From IMG/VR virus record IMGVR_UViG_3300031857_000118, positions 1 to 64,000 of that record: 64,000 bases of DNA. One strand, 5' to 3'. Shown here piece after piece: positions 47,261-56,400 of the stretch (positions within the stretch are counted from its first letter, which is position 1; every line of letters begins with the position of its first letter). The translations under genes and the position numbers were made by a program. A model generated the notes under the pieces. The model did no database searches. It saw nothing but the letters and a program-made list of their open reading frames with translations, and was not told the DNA's origin. Source of the stretch: a virus.

Positions 47261-48703
47261 ATGTATAATTACACTTCCGGAAGAGTTAAAAAAGAAACAA
47301 GAACAGGAATCACATCCGATAGATATGAATTTTTAGGATTAAATCAAGCAGAGCCAGATCTCGGAGATCCATTGGTTGGTCCTTCTTCAGTTGGTGCAAA
47401 TCCAGCACCACCTTCAATATCTGGTGATCAATATTTACTCGTTGCCAATAAAAATAATCCGGGAAAAAGATATTGGATTGCATCTTCTCAGGTATTGACT
47501 GGTGGTTTAATTCCCGGTTCTTTCACTATTTTTGATGATAATATTCAAGTAGGAGCAGCAAATAGTTTTAATGTTTTTAATTTAGTTGGTGATATTGTGT
47601 CAGTAGATCCAGTTGGTTCTGGGGTTTCCGATCAAACTGGAATTGCGACAATTAGATTTTCACTAAAAGCGCCTGGTCAAGCAAATCAAATAATGTATCA
47701 CGGAAGTGGTAATTTAATTAGAGCAGCAAGTGGATTTGTATATTCTTCAGGAAATATTGGAATTGGAAGTAATTCTCCAACTGAAATACTGGATGTAAGT
47801 GGAAATGGTAAGTTTCTTGGATCTGTAAGTGCTTCAAGTTTTGTAGGTAACTTAACAGGTACAGCAACTACTGCTTCTGGATTAACTGCAACATCAAATA
47901 TAAACACTACTGGTATTATAACTGCTTCAAGTTTTGTAGGTAACTTAACTGGAACAGCAACCACTGCTTCTGGTGTTTCCACAGAAATAAACATTAACAC
48001 TACTGGTATTATAACTTCTTCAAGTTTTGTAGGTAATTTAACTGGAACAGCAACCACAGCAACCATAGCATCTACAGCACTTGGAGTATCAACATCAATT
48101 AGCATCAATACCACAGGAATTATAACTTCTTCAAGTTTTGTAGGTAATTTAACTGGAACAGCAACTACAGCAAATAATGTAAGTTCTAGTATTAATATAA
48201 ACACTAGTGGAATTATAACTGCTTCAAGTTTTGTAGGTAACTTAACAGGCACAGCAACTACAGCAACAAATGTAATTAGTGGTTTTGCATCTGTTTCTTC
48301 ATTGAATGTCTCTGGCATAACTACGATTGGAAGTGCAACAACTTCCACAAATACACCATTACAAGTTGAAACTTATGGAGTAAAAACAGGAACTGGTAAT
48401 TTTATTGCTTCAGTTGGAATTACTACATCCATAGATAGTTTTTCCATTACAACTACAGACTTCAAATTAGTTGAGTATTCTGTTCATATTGGATTTAGTA
48501 GCAGTATTCAAGTTCAAAAAGTTTTAATTATGCAAGATGGCATTATTGCAAATGCTGAATCTTATGGCATTATGTATAACAAAAATGCTTTGGTTGCAAT
48601 TGGAGCAACTTTGGATGGGACTGACTGTAAATTGCAAGTTACACCTCAGTCTGGAGTAAATGGAGTGACCACATATAGATTCGTAAGAGGAAGTTTATTA
48701 TAA
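47261..48703 (+). CDS. fibre protein with SSFVGNLTGTATT repeats (cassette 2, gene C)
   Basis: The 480-residue product starts MYNYTSGRVKKETRTGITSD, clearly related to 40623-42341 (SGRVK...TSDRY, LNQAEPDLGDP, RYWI, GGLIPGS). Instead of a collagen-like shaft it carries five copies of an SSFVGNLTGTATT unit separated by NTTGIIT-type linkers (about residues 190-340). A C-terminal beta domain ends VNGVTTYRFVRGSLL. Cassette genes C thus share the attachment domain but differ in shaft and tip. Confidence 0.75.
   Translation: MYNYTSGRVKKETRTGITSDRYEFLGLNQAEPDLGDPLVGPSSVGANPAPPSISGDQYLLVANKNNPGKRYWIASSQVLTGGLIPGSFTIFDDNIQVGAANSFNVFNLVGDIVSVDPVGSGVSDQTGIATIRFSLKAPGQANQIMYHGSGNLIRAASGFVYSSGNIGIGSNSPTEILDVSGNGKFLGSVSASSFVGNLTGTATTASGLTATSNINTTGIITASSFVGNLTGTATTASGVSTEININTTGIITSSSFVGNLTGTATTATIASTALGVSTSISINTTGIITSSSFVGNLTGTATTANNVSSSININTSGIITASSFVGNLTGTATTATNVISGFASVSSLNVSGITTIGSATTSTNTPLQVETYGVKTGTGNFIASVGITTSIDSFSITTTDFKLVEYSVHIGFSSSIQVQKVLIMQDGIIANAESYGIMYNKNALVAIGATLDGTDCKLQVTPQSGVNGVTTYRFVRGSLL
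47826..48270 (+). repeat. SSFVGNLTGTATT coding repeats, array 1
   Basis: Five near-identical units based on GCTTCAAGTTTTGTAGG and following bases recur with spacing near 84-105 bases. The same DNA unit occurs in the next gene at 49249-49920. Confidence 0.88.
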
Positions 48704-48727
48704 TTAATTTATCATTTCAAATGAAAA

Positions 48728-48735
48728 CATAAATA
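48728..48735 (+). promoter_or_regulatory. late-type promoter box CATAAATA
   Basis: The box lies 13 bases before ATG 48749, close for a late promoter, with AT-rich sequence between. Confidence 0.5.
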
Positions 48736-48748
48736 CTTAAAAACTCTC

Positions 48749-51700
48749 ATGGCAGATAAAGGTTTCGGTTTAAATCAACTAAATTTTACTGGAATAGCAG
48801 GAACTTCATTAATTGAGAGTGGAGATACTCTGCAGGTAAATGCTCCTTTATTTTCTGTTAGCACAGATTTTTCTGTCGGTGGGAAGGTAAACTCAAATAT
48901 AATTCTCTCAAGTTCTTATTCTATTGGTATTGGTTCTACTCAACCAAAAGAAAAACTTGATGTTTTAGGGAATATAAATGTTTCTGGTTCAGTAACTGCA
49001 ACATCTTTTGTGGGATCTGGTACTGATCTCATTGGAGTAGCAAAAAATACAATATCTGCAATTGACGAGAATAATTATTATTATCCAATTCTGACTCCAT
49101 CTTCAGCAAATGCTGGTACTTATTCAACAGTTGTAGTTCCATCCAGTAAACTTGTTTTTAACCCATCAGGTTTGTTGGGAATTGGAAGCACGACTCCAAA
49201 TTATAATTTAGATGTTGTTGGTACTGGAAGATTTACAGGAAATTTAATTGCTTCAAGTTTTGTAGGTAACTTAACAGGTACAGCAACTACTGCTTCTGGA
49301 TTAACTGCAACATCAAATATAAACACTACAGGAATTATAACTGCTTCAAGTTTTGTAGGTAACTTGACAGGCACAGCAACTACAGCATCCAATGTAAGTT
49401 CTACTATTAACGTAAACACTACAGGTATTATAACTGCTTCTAGTTTTACTGGAAATCTTACAGGTACAGCAACTACAGCATCCAATGTAAGTTCTACTAT
49501 TAACGTAAACACTACAGGTATTATAACTGCTTCTAGTTTTACTGGAAATCTTACAGGTACAGCAACTACAGCAACTACAGCAAATAATGTAAATTCTAGT
49601 ATTAATATAAACACTACAGGAATTATAACTGCTTCAAGTTTTGTAGGTAACTTAACTGGAACAGCAACTACTGCCTCAGGATTAACTGCAACATCAAGTG
49701 TAAACACTACTGGTATTATAACTGCTTCAAGTTTTGTAGGTAACTTAACTGGAACAGCAACTACTGCCTCAGGATTAACTGCAACATCAAGTGTAAACAC
49801 TACTGGTATTATAACTGCTTCAAGTTTTGTAGGTAACTTAACTGGAACAGCAACTACAGCAACTACAGCACTTGGTGTATCAACAACAATTAGCATTAAT
49901 ACTACAGGAATTATAACTGCTTCAGTTTTAAGAGTTGGAACTAGTGTAACTGAATCAATTGGAATTACTACAAATATTATTAGTGGTGGAAATTTATTAC
50001 TCATAAATCCTGCCACCGTAGGAGTTTCTACAGGAACAGTTAGAATCCTTGGCAACTTGATTGTTGAGGGAACAACATCCACTACCCAAGAATTAGTATT
50101 AACTTCTTCAGATAAACTTATAGCAGTTGCAAGTACAATAGGAAATGATATTGACTTAAATGGAGCTGGAATAGGGATTGGTTCTACATCTGTAAGAAAA
50201 TTTATACGATGGCATTATGCATCTAACACATTAAAGAGTTCCGAGAATTGGAATTTAGAATCAGGAAAGACTTATCAAATCAATGACACTTCGGTTCTTA
50301 CATCAACAACATTAGGTTCTGGTGTTACTATCTCCAGTATTAGAAGTGTTAGTTCTGGAATCATAACTGATAGAACAGAACTTACTTCTGGTCAGGTATC
50401 TGGTAGTGACTATTTGTTAATTTACGATGTAAGTGACCCAACAAACTTAAAGAAAGCAACAATTCAAAATGCTGCTCTTCAAGGTCTTCAGGGAACTCAA
50501 GGAACTCAAGGTCTTCAGGGACTTCAAGGAAGACAAGGTACTCAGGGCACTCAGGGTACTCAGGGAACTCAAGGTCTTCAGGGAACTCAAGGAACTCAAG
50601 GTCTTCAGGGACTTCAAGGAAGACAAGGTACTCAGGGTACTCAGGGTACTCAGGGATCTCAAGGTCTTCAGGGTACTCAGGGAACTCAAGGTACTCAGGG
50701 AACTCAAGGTCTTCAGGGTACTCAGGGAACTCAAGGTACTCAAGGACTTCAGGGTACTCAGGGAACTCAAGGTACTCAAGGACTTCAGGGTACTCAGGGA
50801 ACTCAAGGTACTCAGGGTACTCAAGGACTTCAGGGTACTCAGGGAACTCAAGGACTTCAGGGTACTCAGGGAACTCAAGGACTTCAGGGTACTCAGGGAA
50901 CTCAAGGTACTCAGGGAACTCAAGGTCTTCAGGGAAGACAAGGACTTCAGGGAGCACAGGGAACTCAAGGTCTTCAGGGAACTAGTGGAACTAGTGGTTC
51001 TTCCAATTGGACTGCAGTTTTAGTTAATGTGACGAGAGATTCCTCCGACCCAACAAAATTCACCAAAACTGGTGGTTCTGATTCTACTTGGGACTCATCT
51101 GTTTATTCAGAACAAGGTTTTGTTCTTGGTGCTTACATATCATCAAGAATATCATCAACAAGTGGTAGTGCTATAGTTGGTCTAGGAACAAATCCATCAG
51201 CATCTAGTAATCAAAATTTTGATTACGGTATGTATTTGGATAATGGTGACATCAAATCAATTGAAAATGGTTCTGTTACTGGTCTTGGCACTACATATGA
51301 AATTAGTGATTATCTTTCAGTTACTTATGATGGTGCAAATATTAGATACTATAAAAATTCATCTTTACTGAGAACTGTTGCCCGTTCTACAGGAAATGCA
51401 TTATATCTTGATAGTTCAATTTTTACATCCAATCTTGCATTTGAAGACCTTGTATTTGGTCCTATGGGACCTCAAGGTACTCAAGGATTACAAGGATTAC
51501 AAGGTACACAGGGAACTCAAGGTACACAGGGAACACAAGGAACTCAGGGCACTCAAGGTATTCAAGGACTTCAAGGAACACAAGGTACTCAGGGACTTCA
51601 AGGAACTCAAGGAACTCAAGGTACTCAAGGTCTTCAGGGAACTCAAGGTACTCAAGGTACTCAAGGTACTCAAGGTCTTCAGGGACTTCAAGGAAGACAA

Positions 51701-52810
51701 GGTACTCAAGGTCTCCAGGGACTTCAAGGAACTCAAGGAACTCAAGGAACTCAGGGTACTCAGGGTACTCAAGGTCTTCAGGGTACTCAAGGAACTCAAG
51801 GAACTCAAGGAACTCAGGGTACTCAGGGTACTCAAGGTCTTCAGGGTACTCAAGGTCTTCAGGGACTTCAAGGAACTCAAGGTACTCAAGGTACTCAAGG
51901 AACTCAGGGCATTCAAGGTACTCAAGGTACTCAGGGTACTCAAGGTACTCAAGGTACTCAAGGAACTCAGGGTACTCAAGGAACTCAGGGTACTCAGGGT
52001 CTCCAGGGACTTCAAGGTACTCAGGGAACTCAAGGTACTCAGGGAACTCAAGGTACTCAGGGAACTCAAGGTACTCAGGGAACTCAAGGAACTCAAGGCA
52101 CTCAAGGTCTTCAGGGAACTCAAGGCACTCAAGGTCTTCAGGGAACTCAAGGAACTCAAGGTACTCAGGGAACTCAAGGCACTCAAGGTCTTCAGGGAAC
52201 TCAAGGAACTCAAGGTCTTCAGGGAACTCAAGGTCTTCAGGGAAGACAAGGAGTTCAGGGAATCCAGGGAACTCAAGGAATTACTGGACCAGTAGCAGGT
52301 TCTTCAAATCAAATTGTCTATAAAGATTCCTCTAATACAGTAACTGGGTCAAGTAGTTTAACATATACTGGTCCAGTTTCTGGAATTGGAACATTAGGAA
52401 TTGGAACAGTTATTACTATCAAGCACAATGATACTTTAAATTTTGGAACTTTAACCTTTGAAGGTTCTGCAGGTCAATTATTTACAATTACAAATAATCT
52501 TACCAGTGGTTCTATATTCTCTGTATCCGATTCTTCTGGTATTCCAAGTATTGATGTAAATGCAGATGATACCGTTCTATTAGCACCTTATAATGGCAAT
52601 GTCGGAATAGGAACCACAATTCCACAAGAAAGACTTCATATTGTTGGTAATACTTTAATCACTGGTATTACAACTGTAGGTCTTGCAGATACTTCAACAC
52701 CTCCAAATAATTCTCAATTAAGTTTTGAACTTACAAATAATACTAATTTGAGAATTAAAGTTCGTGGAACAGATGGGATATTGAGATCGGCAAATATTAC
52801 TCTGGCATAA
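48749..52810 (+). CDS. 1353-aa fibre protein with SSFVGNLTG repeats and two collagen-like arrays
   Basis: The product starts MADKGFGLNQLNFTGIAGTS, followed by IGIGSTQPKEKLDVLGNINV-type units and seven SSFVGNLTG or SSFTGNLTG units (about residues 165-390). A beta domain follows, then a first GTQ/GLQ collagen-like shaft (about 577-745). Next comes a globular domain of about 160 residues with DGANIRYYKNSSLLRTVAR, which resembles SPRY or concanavalin-like insertions. A second shaft (about 905-1180) and a C-terminal domain with NVGIGTTIPQERLHIVGNTL complete it. The alternating shaft and globule architecture suits a long, jointed tail fibre. Confidence 0.82.
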   Translation: MADKGFGLNQLNFTGIAGTSLIESGDTLQVNAPLFSVSTDFSVGGKVNSNIILSSSYSIGIGSTQPKEKLDVLGNINVSGSVTATSFVGSGTDLIGVAKNTISAIDENNYYYPILTPSSANAGTYSTVVVPSSKLVFNPSGLLGIGSTTPNYNLDVVGTGRFTGNLIASSFVGNLTGTATTASGLTATSNINTTGIITASSFVGNLTGTATTASNVSSTINVNTTGIITASSFTGNLTGTATTASNVSSTINVNTTGIITASSFTGNLTGTATTATTANNVNSSININTTGIITASSFVGNLTGTATTASGLTATSSVNTTGIITASSFVGNLTGTATTASGLTATSSVNTTGIITASSFVGNLTGTATTATTALGVSTTISINTTGIITASVLRVGTSVTESIGITTNIISGGNLLLINPATVGVSTGTVRILGNLIVEGTTSTTQELVLTSSDKLIAVASTIGNDIDLNGAGIGIGSTSVRKFIRWHYASNTLKSSENWNLESGKTYQINDTSVLTSTTLGSGVTISSIRSVSSGIITDRTELTSGQVSGSDYLLIYDVSDPTNLKKATIQNAALQGLQGTQGTQGLQGLQGRQGTQGTQGTQGTQGLQGTQGTQGLQGLQGRQGTQGTQGTQGSQGLQGTQGTQGTQGTQGLQGTQGTQGTQGLQGTQGTQGTQGLQGTQGTQGTQGTQGLQGTQGTQGLQGTQGTQGLQGTQGTQGTQGTQGLQGRQGLQGAQGTQGLQGTSGTSGSSNWTAVLVNVTRDSSDPTKFTKTGGSDSTWDSSVYSEQGFVLGAYISSRISSTSGSAIVGLGTNPSASSNQNFDYGMYLDNGDIKSIENGSVTGLGTTYEISDYLSVTYDGANIRYYKNSSLLRTVARSTGNALYLDSSIFTSNLAFEDLVFGPMGPQGTQGLQGLQGTQGTQGTQGTQGTQGTQGIQGLQGTQGTQGLQGTQGTQGTQGLQGTQGTQGTQGTQGLQGLQGRQGTQGLQGLQGTQGTQGTQGTQGTQGLQGTQGTQGTQGTQGTQGTQGLQGTQGLQGLQGTQGTQGTQGTQGIQGTQGTQGTQGTQGTQGTQGTQGTQGTQGLQGLQGTQGTQGTQGTQGTQGTQGTQGTQGTQGTQGLQGTQGTQGLQGTQGTQGTQGTQGTQGLQGTQGTQGLQGTQGLQGRQGVQGIQGTQGITGPVAGSSNQIVYKDSSNTVTGSSSLTYTGPVSGIGTLGIGTVITIKHNDTLNFGTLTFEGSAGQLFTITNNLTSGSIFSVSDSSGIPSIDVNADDTVLLAPYNGNVGIGTTIPQERLHIVGNTLITGITTVGLADTSTPPNNSQLSFELTNNTNLRIKVRGTDGILRSANITLA
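49249..49920 (+). repeat. SSFVGNLTG coding repeats, array 2 (93-base unit)
   Basis: Seven units code for a 31-residue motif. Two pairs of neighbouring units appear identical over 93 bases, one pair with SSFVGNLTG and one with SSFTGNLTG, pointing to recent tandem duplication. Confidence 0.88.
50478..50985 (+). repeat. collagen-like triplet array 2
   Basis: About 500 bases of GGTACTCAG, GGAACTCAA and GGTCTTCAG type nine-base units encode GTQ and GLQ triplets with occasional GRQ. Confidence 0.9.
51463..52290 (+). repeat. collagen-like triplet array 3
   Basis: About 830 bases of GTQ/GLQ triplets with rare GIQ and GRQ follow a GPMGPQ start and end at GITGPVAG. Long open frames in the other phases (including a leucine/serine-rich minus-strand frame) are by-products of the periodicity. 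Confidence 0.9.
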
Positions 52811-52813
52811 GTC

Positions 52814-52842
52814 TTGACATCCTAAAGTTTTCGTGCTAGAAT
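52814..52842 (+). promoter_or_regulatory. sigma70-type promoter with extended -10
   Basis: TTGACA 52814-52819 is a perfect -35, TAGAAT 52837-52842 matches five of six at the -10, with a 17-base spacer and TGC directly before the -10. It starts four bases after the fibre gene stop and would drive the two small genes at 52867 and 53071 early. Confidence 0.85.
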
Positions 52843-52866
52843 ATTAGAGTACTGAATAACATCAAA

Positions 52867-53040
52867 ATGCAAATTAGTCGTGAAACTCTTCGGGAACTTC
52901 AAGGAATGCAGGAAGACATCGCATCTCATTTTACTGAAGAGTTTTTTCCTATTAGTGGAGAAACTTATTGGACTTGCGTTCAGTGCCTTGCAGAAGCAAA
53001 ACTGGCAGAACTTCGTGGTGAATTGACATATTCAAATTGA
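52867..53040 (+). CDS. 57-aa hypothetical early protein
   Basis: The product MQISRETLRELQGMQEDIAS has an amphipathic helix, then FFPISGETYWTCVQCLAEAK with a CxxC pair. It stands alone behind a strong host-type promoter inside a late structural region, which suggests an early, host-directed role. The single CxxC could bind zinc in a dimer. No family is recognised. Confidence 0.65.
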   Translation: MQISRETLRELQGMQEDIASHFTEEFFPISGETYWTCVQCLAEAKLAELRGELTYSN

Positions 53041-53070
53041 ACTCTAAATAAAGAAAATTAGGTTCGTTCT

Positions 53071-53343
53071 ATGAAATACCACATAGACACTACGTATTGT
53101 TGGTATAATTGTGGAACAGAAATTGTTCTTATGTATTTTATAAATGGTATTCCGTTTACATTTGATGAGTTGCCCCACAGTGGTCTTTACACAACAGAAA
53201 TTGCAGAACACGCAAACAATGAATTATCCTATGAACCTGAGGACTTATACCAATCTTCTTATTACTTAATGCTTGAGGAATGCCATCCACTTATGTTTGA
53301 ATTAGAGTTAGAGAACCCAGAGATGCTTCCATGTGATGACTAA
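53071..53343 (+). CDS. 90-aa acidic hypothetical protein
   Basis: The product (MKYHIDTTYCWYNCGTEIVL) is acidic, rich in tyrosine and glutamate, with CWYNC near the start and a final cysteine in EMLPCDD. It is 30 bases after the preceding small gene and probably shares its early promoter; TAAATAAA at 53045 could add late transcription. No family is recognised. Small acidic phage proteins sometimes bind host enzymes, but this is only a possibility. Confidence 0.65.
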   Translation: MKYHIDTTYCWYNCGTEIVLMYFINGIPFTFDELPHSGLYTTEIAEHANNELSYEPEDLYQSSYYLMLEECHPLMFELELENPEMLPCDD

Positions 53344-53417
53344 AACCAAAATTGACCTTTGATTACAAAAATGGTCAAAAAAAATTTCCCCAAATTTTTT
53401 TATCGTAAGGTTTTTGA

Positions 53418-53424
53418 CTAAATA
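53418..53424 (+). promoter_or_regulatory. late-type promoter box CTAAATA
   Basis: The box lies 29 bases before ATG 53454. A TTGACT at 53414-53419 with TATAGT at 53439-53444 is a poorer sigma70 alternative because the spacer is 19 bases. Confidence 0.4.
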
Positions 53425-53453
53425 CAACTATAAAAGATTATAGTGCTAATAAA

Positions 53454-56400
53454 ATGCCTCTGTCAAGATTAGAGAATTTTTTAAAGAATGCTGAAGGAAA
53501 TATTCTTTATGTAAATCCATCAGATTTTGATGCTACAGATAGTTACGAAAATCAAGGCAATTCTTTAACTCGTCCATTTAAGACAATTCAAAGAGCATTA
53601 ATAGAAGCTGCAAGATTTTCATATCAAAGTGGCAAAAACAACGATAGAATTGACAGAACGACTATATTAGTCTATCCGGGAACTCATTACATTGATAATA
53701 GACCTGGTTTTTCAATCGCAAAGCAAGGTTCCAATGCGATTTATAAAAAAAGAACAGGTACATCAACTTGGACTGAAGTTAATTTACCAGAACTAAATGA
53801 AAATTCAAATTATAATATTTTAGATACAAATAACGATTTATATAAATTTAACTCAGTTCTTGGTGGTGCAATTCTACCTCGTGGAACTTCAATTATTGGA
53901 TATGATTTAAGAAAAACAAAGATTCGTCCTCTTTATGTACCAAATCCTGAGGATTCTTCTGTTGATAACACAAGCATTTTTAATGTAACTGGTACTTGCT
54001 ACTTCAGTACCTTCACATTCTTAGATGCAGACCAAACAAAGACGGTATTTAGAGATTATACAGACAATCGTTTTGTTCCTAATTTTTCACACCATAAAGT
54101 AGTTTCGTTCGCTTATGCAGATGGTGTGAATAAAGTTGCTCTTGGTACGGAGCAGACTGATTTAACTGACCTTGATATGTATTATTACAAGGTCGCAAAA
54201 GCATATGGTGATATTACAGGACGAGGAGTTCTTGATTATCCAACTCTTGATGATTTTGAACCATCTAAAGATGAATTTAGAATTGTTGGTGAATTGCAGG
54301 CAAATCCACTTGGCATTTCAAGTATCAGTGGTGGAGATGGAGTTACACAAGCAACTAATGTAATTAAAGTTACAACTAAAAATCTTCAAACTGGAGAGGA
54401 ACTTCCTCACGGTCTTTTTGTGGATAGTCCTGTTTTAATTTCTGGAATTACCACAGATGCTTCTGCATTTAACGGTTCATTTACAGTTAGAGAAGTCGTT
54501 GGAGTCTCTACTTTTACTTATACTTCAACGTCTTCCCCATCAAATCCGAACCCCGATGTTGCAGATTATGAAACTGGAATCGTAACAATTGAATCAGATA
54601 GTGTAAGTTCTGCGTCTCCTTATGTTTTCAACTGTTCAATTCGTTCTGCATATGGATTGTGCGGAATGTGGGCAGATGGCAACAAGGCAGATGGTTTCAA
54701 GAGTATGGTTGTTGCCCAATTTACTGGAGTTTCTCTTCAAAAAGATGATAATGCATTTATTGTTTATAATAAAACAACAGGAAAATATGAAGGTAATGAT
54801 GTTCTAGCACTAACAAGTAGTGAAAGACCATTACACACTAATAGTAACGCAATTTATAAACCAGATTATGAAGGTTTTCACATTCGTGTATCAAATAATG
54901 GTTTTGTTCAATGTGTTTCTATTTTCGCAATTGGATTTGCAAAACACTTTATAACTGAATCTGGTGGTGATATGAGTATCACCAACTCCAATTCAAACTT
55001 TGGTGCCATTTCACTTGAATCTGTTGGTTATAGAAACGAATCATTTGATAGAGATGACGTTGGTTATATTACTCATATTATACCACCAAAAGAAGTAGAT
55101 GAACTAGAAAGTAATATTAACTGGATTTCTTTTGATGTTCCAAAAACTATTTCTGTAGGATTGACAGAAAGATTATATCTTTATAATTACAAAAACAAAG
55201 AAGTTTCACCATCAAAAGACGTAGATGGATTTAAAATTGGTGCAAAAACAAACGATACTTTAAATCTTAATATAGTAATTGGAACTGCACAAACAGTTTA
55301 TAGTTCTCCAATATTAATGCCAGTTGTTTCTGGTGTAGGAGTTACTGCAAGAAAGTCATACACCGTATCAAGATCTGGAAATTTAAATCAAATTTCAAAC
55401 AATGTTTTAACTTTGAATGCAAATCACCAATTAATTAATGGTGAAAGTGTTAGAATTTTCTCAGATACTGGTGAAGTTCCAAATGGATTAACTGCAGGAG
55501 TTGTTGCTTATGCAATCACAACAGGTTTAGCAGTAAATCAGGTTAAACTTGCATATTCATTGAATGATGCAATTGCAGAAAATGAGATTGAGGGAATTAA
55601 TGATAGAGGTGGTGTTCTTACCATTGTAAGTTCTGTAACTGACAAAAAACCTGGAGATATTGGAAGTCCAATCCAATATGATGATGTAAATGGACAATGG
55701 TATATTTTAAGTAGCAATTCATCAGATAATCAGATATTTCCAGCAATTGTTGGTTTTGGAACAACTTCTTTGGGAAATGAAACATCTTCAACTTTCGTAA
55801 AACGTAAATTGGACAATCGTTCAATACAAGATAGAATTTATAGACTAAGATACGTAGTTCCCAAAGAATATACTAATGCCAGACCACCACAAGCTGGATT
55901 TGTATTGCAAGAATCCAAGACTGTTAATATTAGTCCGATTTCCTTTGATTATACCCAATCCATTACTGAGCAAACACCACCAGCATATTTAAGAAACGAA
56001 AAAATAATTAAAAATGCTACTGTTGGTGCTGTTTCTGGTGGAAAACAAACAGTAACTATCACTACCGAAAAACCTCATAAGTTTTTTACTGGAGACAAAG
56101 TTAAAGTCCAAAGAATCAAAAGTGAAAATAATCCTACTGCAGTTGGAATCACTTCAACTTATAATGGTTCTTACGTTATTGCTTCAGTTCCAAGTTCCAA
56201 AACATTTACATATGAAATTTCTGGAGTGAAAATCAATCCAGGAACATTTACTAATCAAGTTGATGAACGTGATACCAATCAAGAAAGAAGTCAAATTCCT
56301 TTGGTATCCAGAGAAGAATATGAAAATGATTTTTATATCTATAGAGTAGATACAATTAAATCTCATATTCCAGGACTAAATGGTCAAGATGGAATTTATC

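Noticed and set aside
41313-52290. CRISPR array
   Set aside because: The repeats are short, coding, contiguous and lack unique spacers.
50382-52295. Long alternative frames over collagen-like arrays 2 and 3
   Set aside because: Same reason: leucine/serine or glutamate/tyrosine repeats produced by reading the array in other phases.
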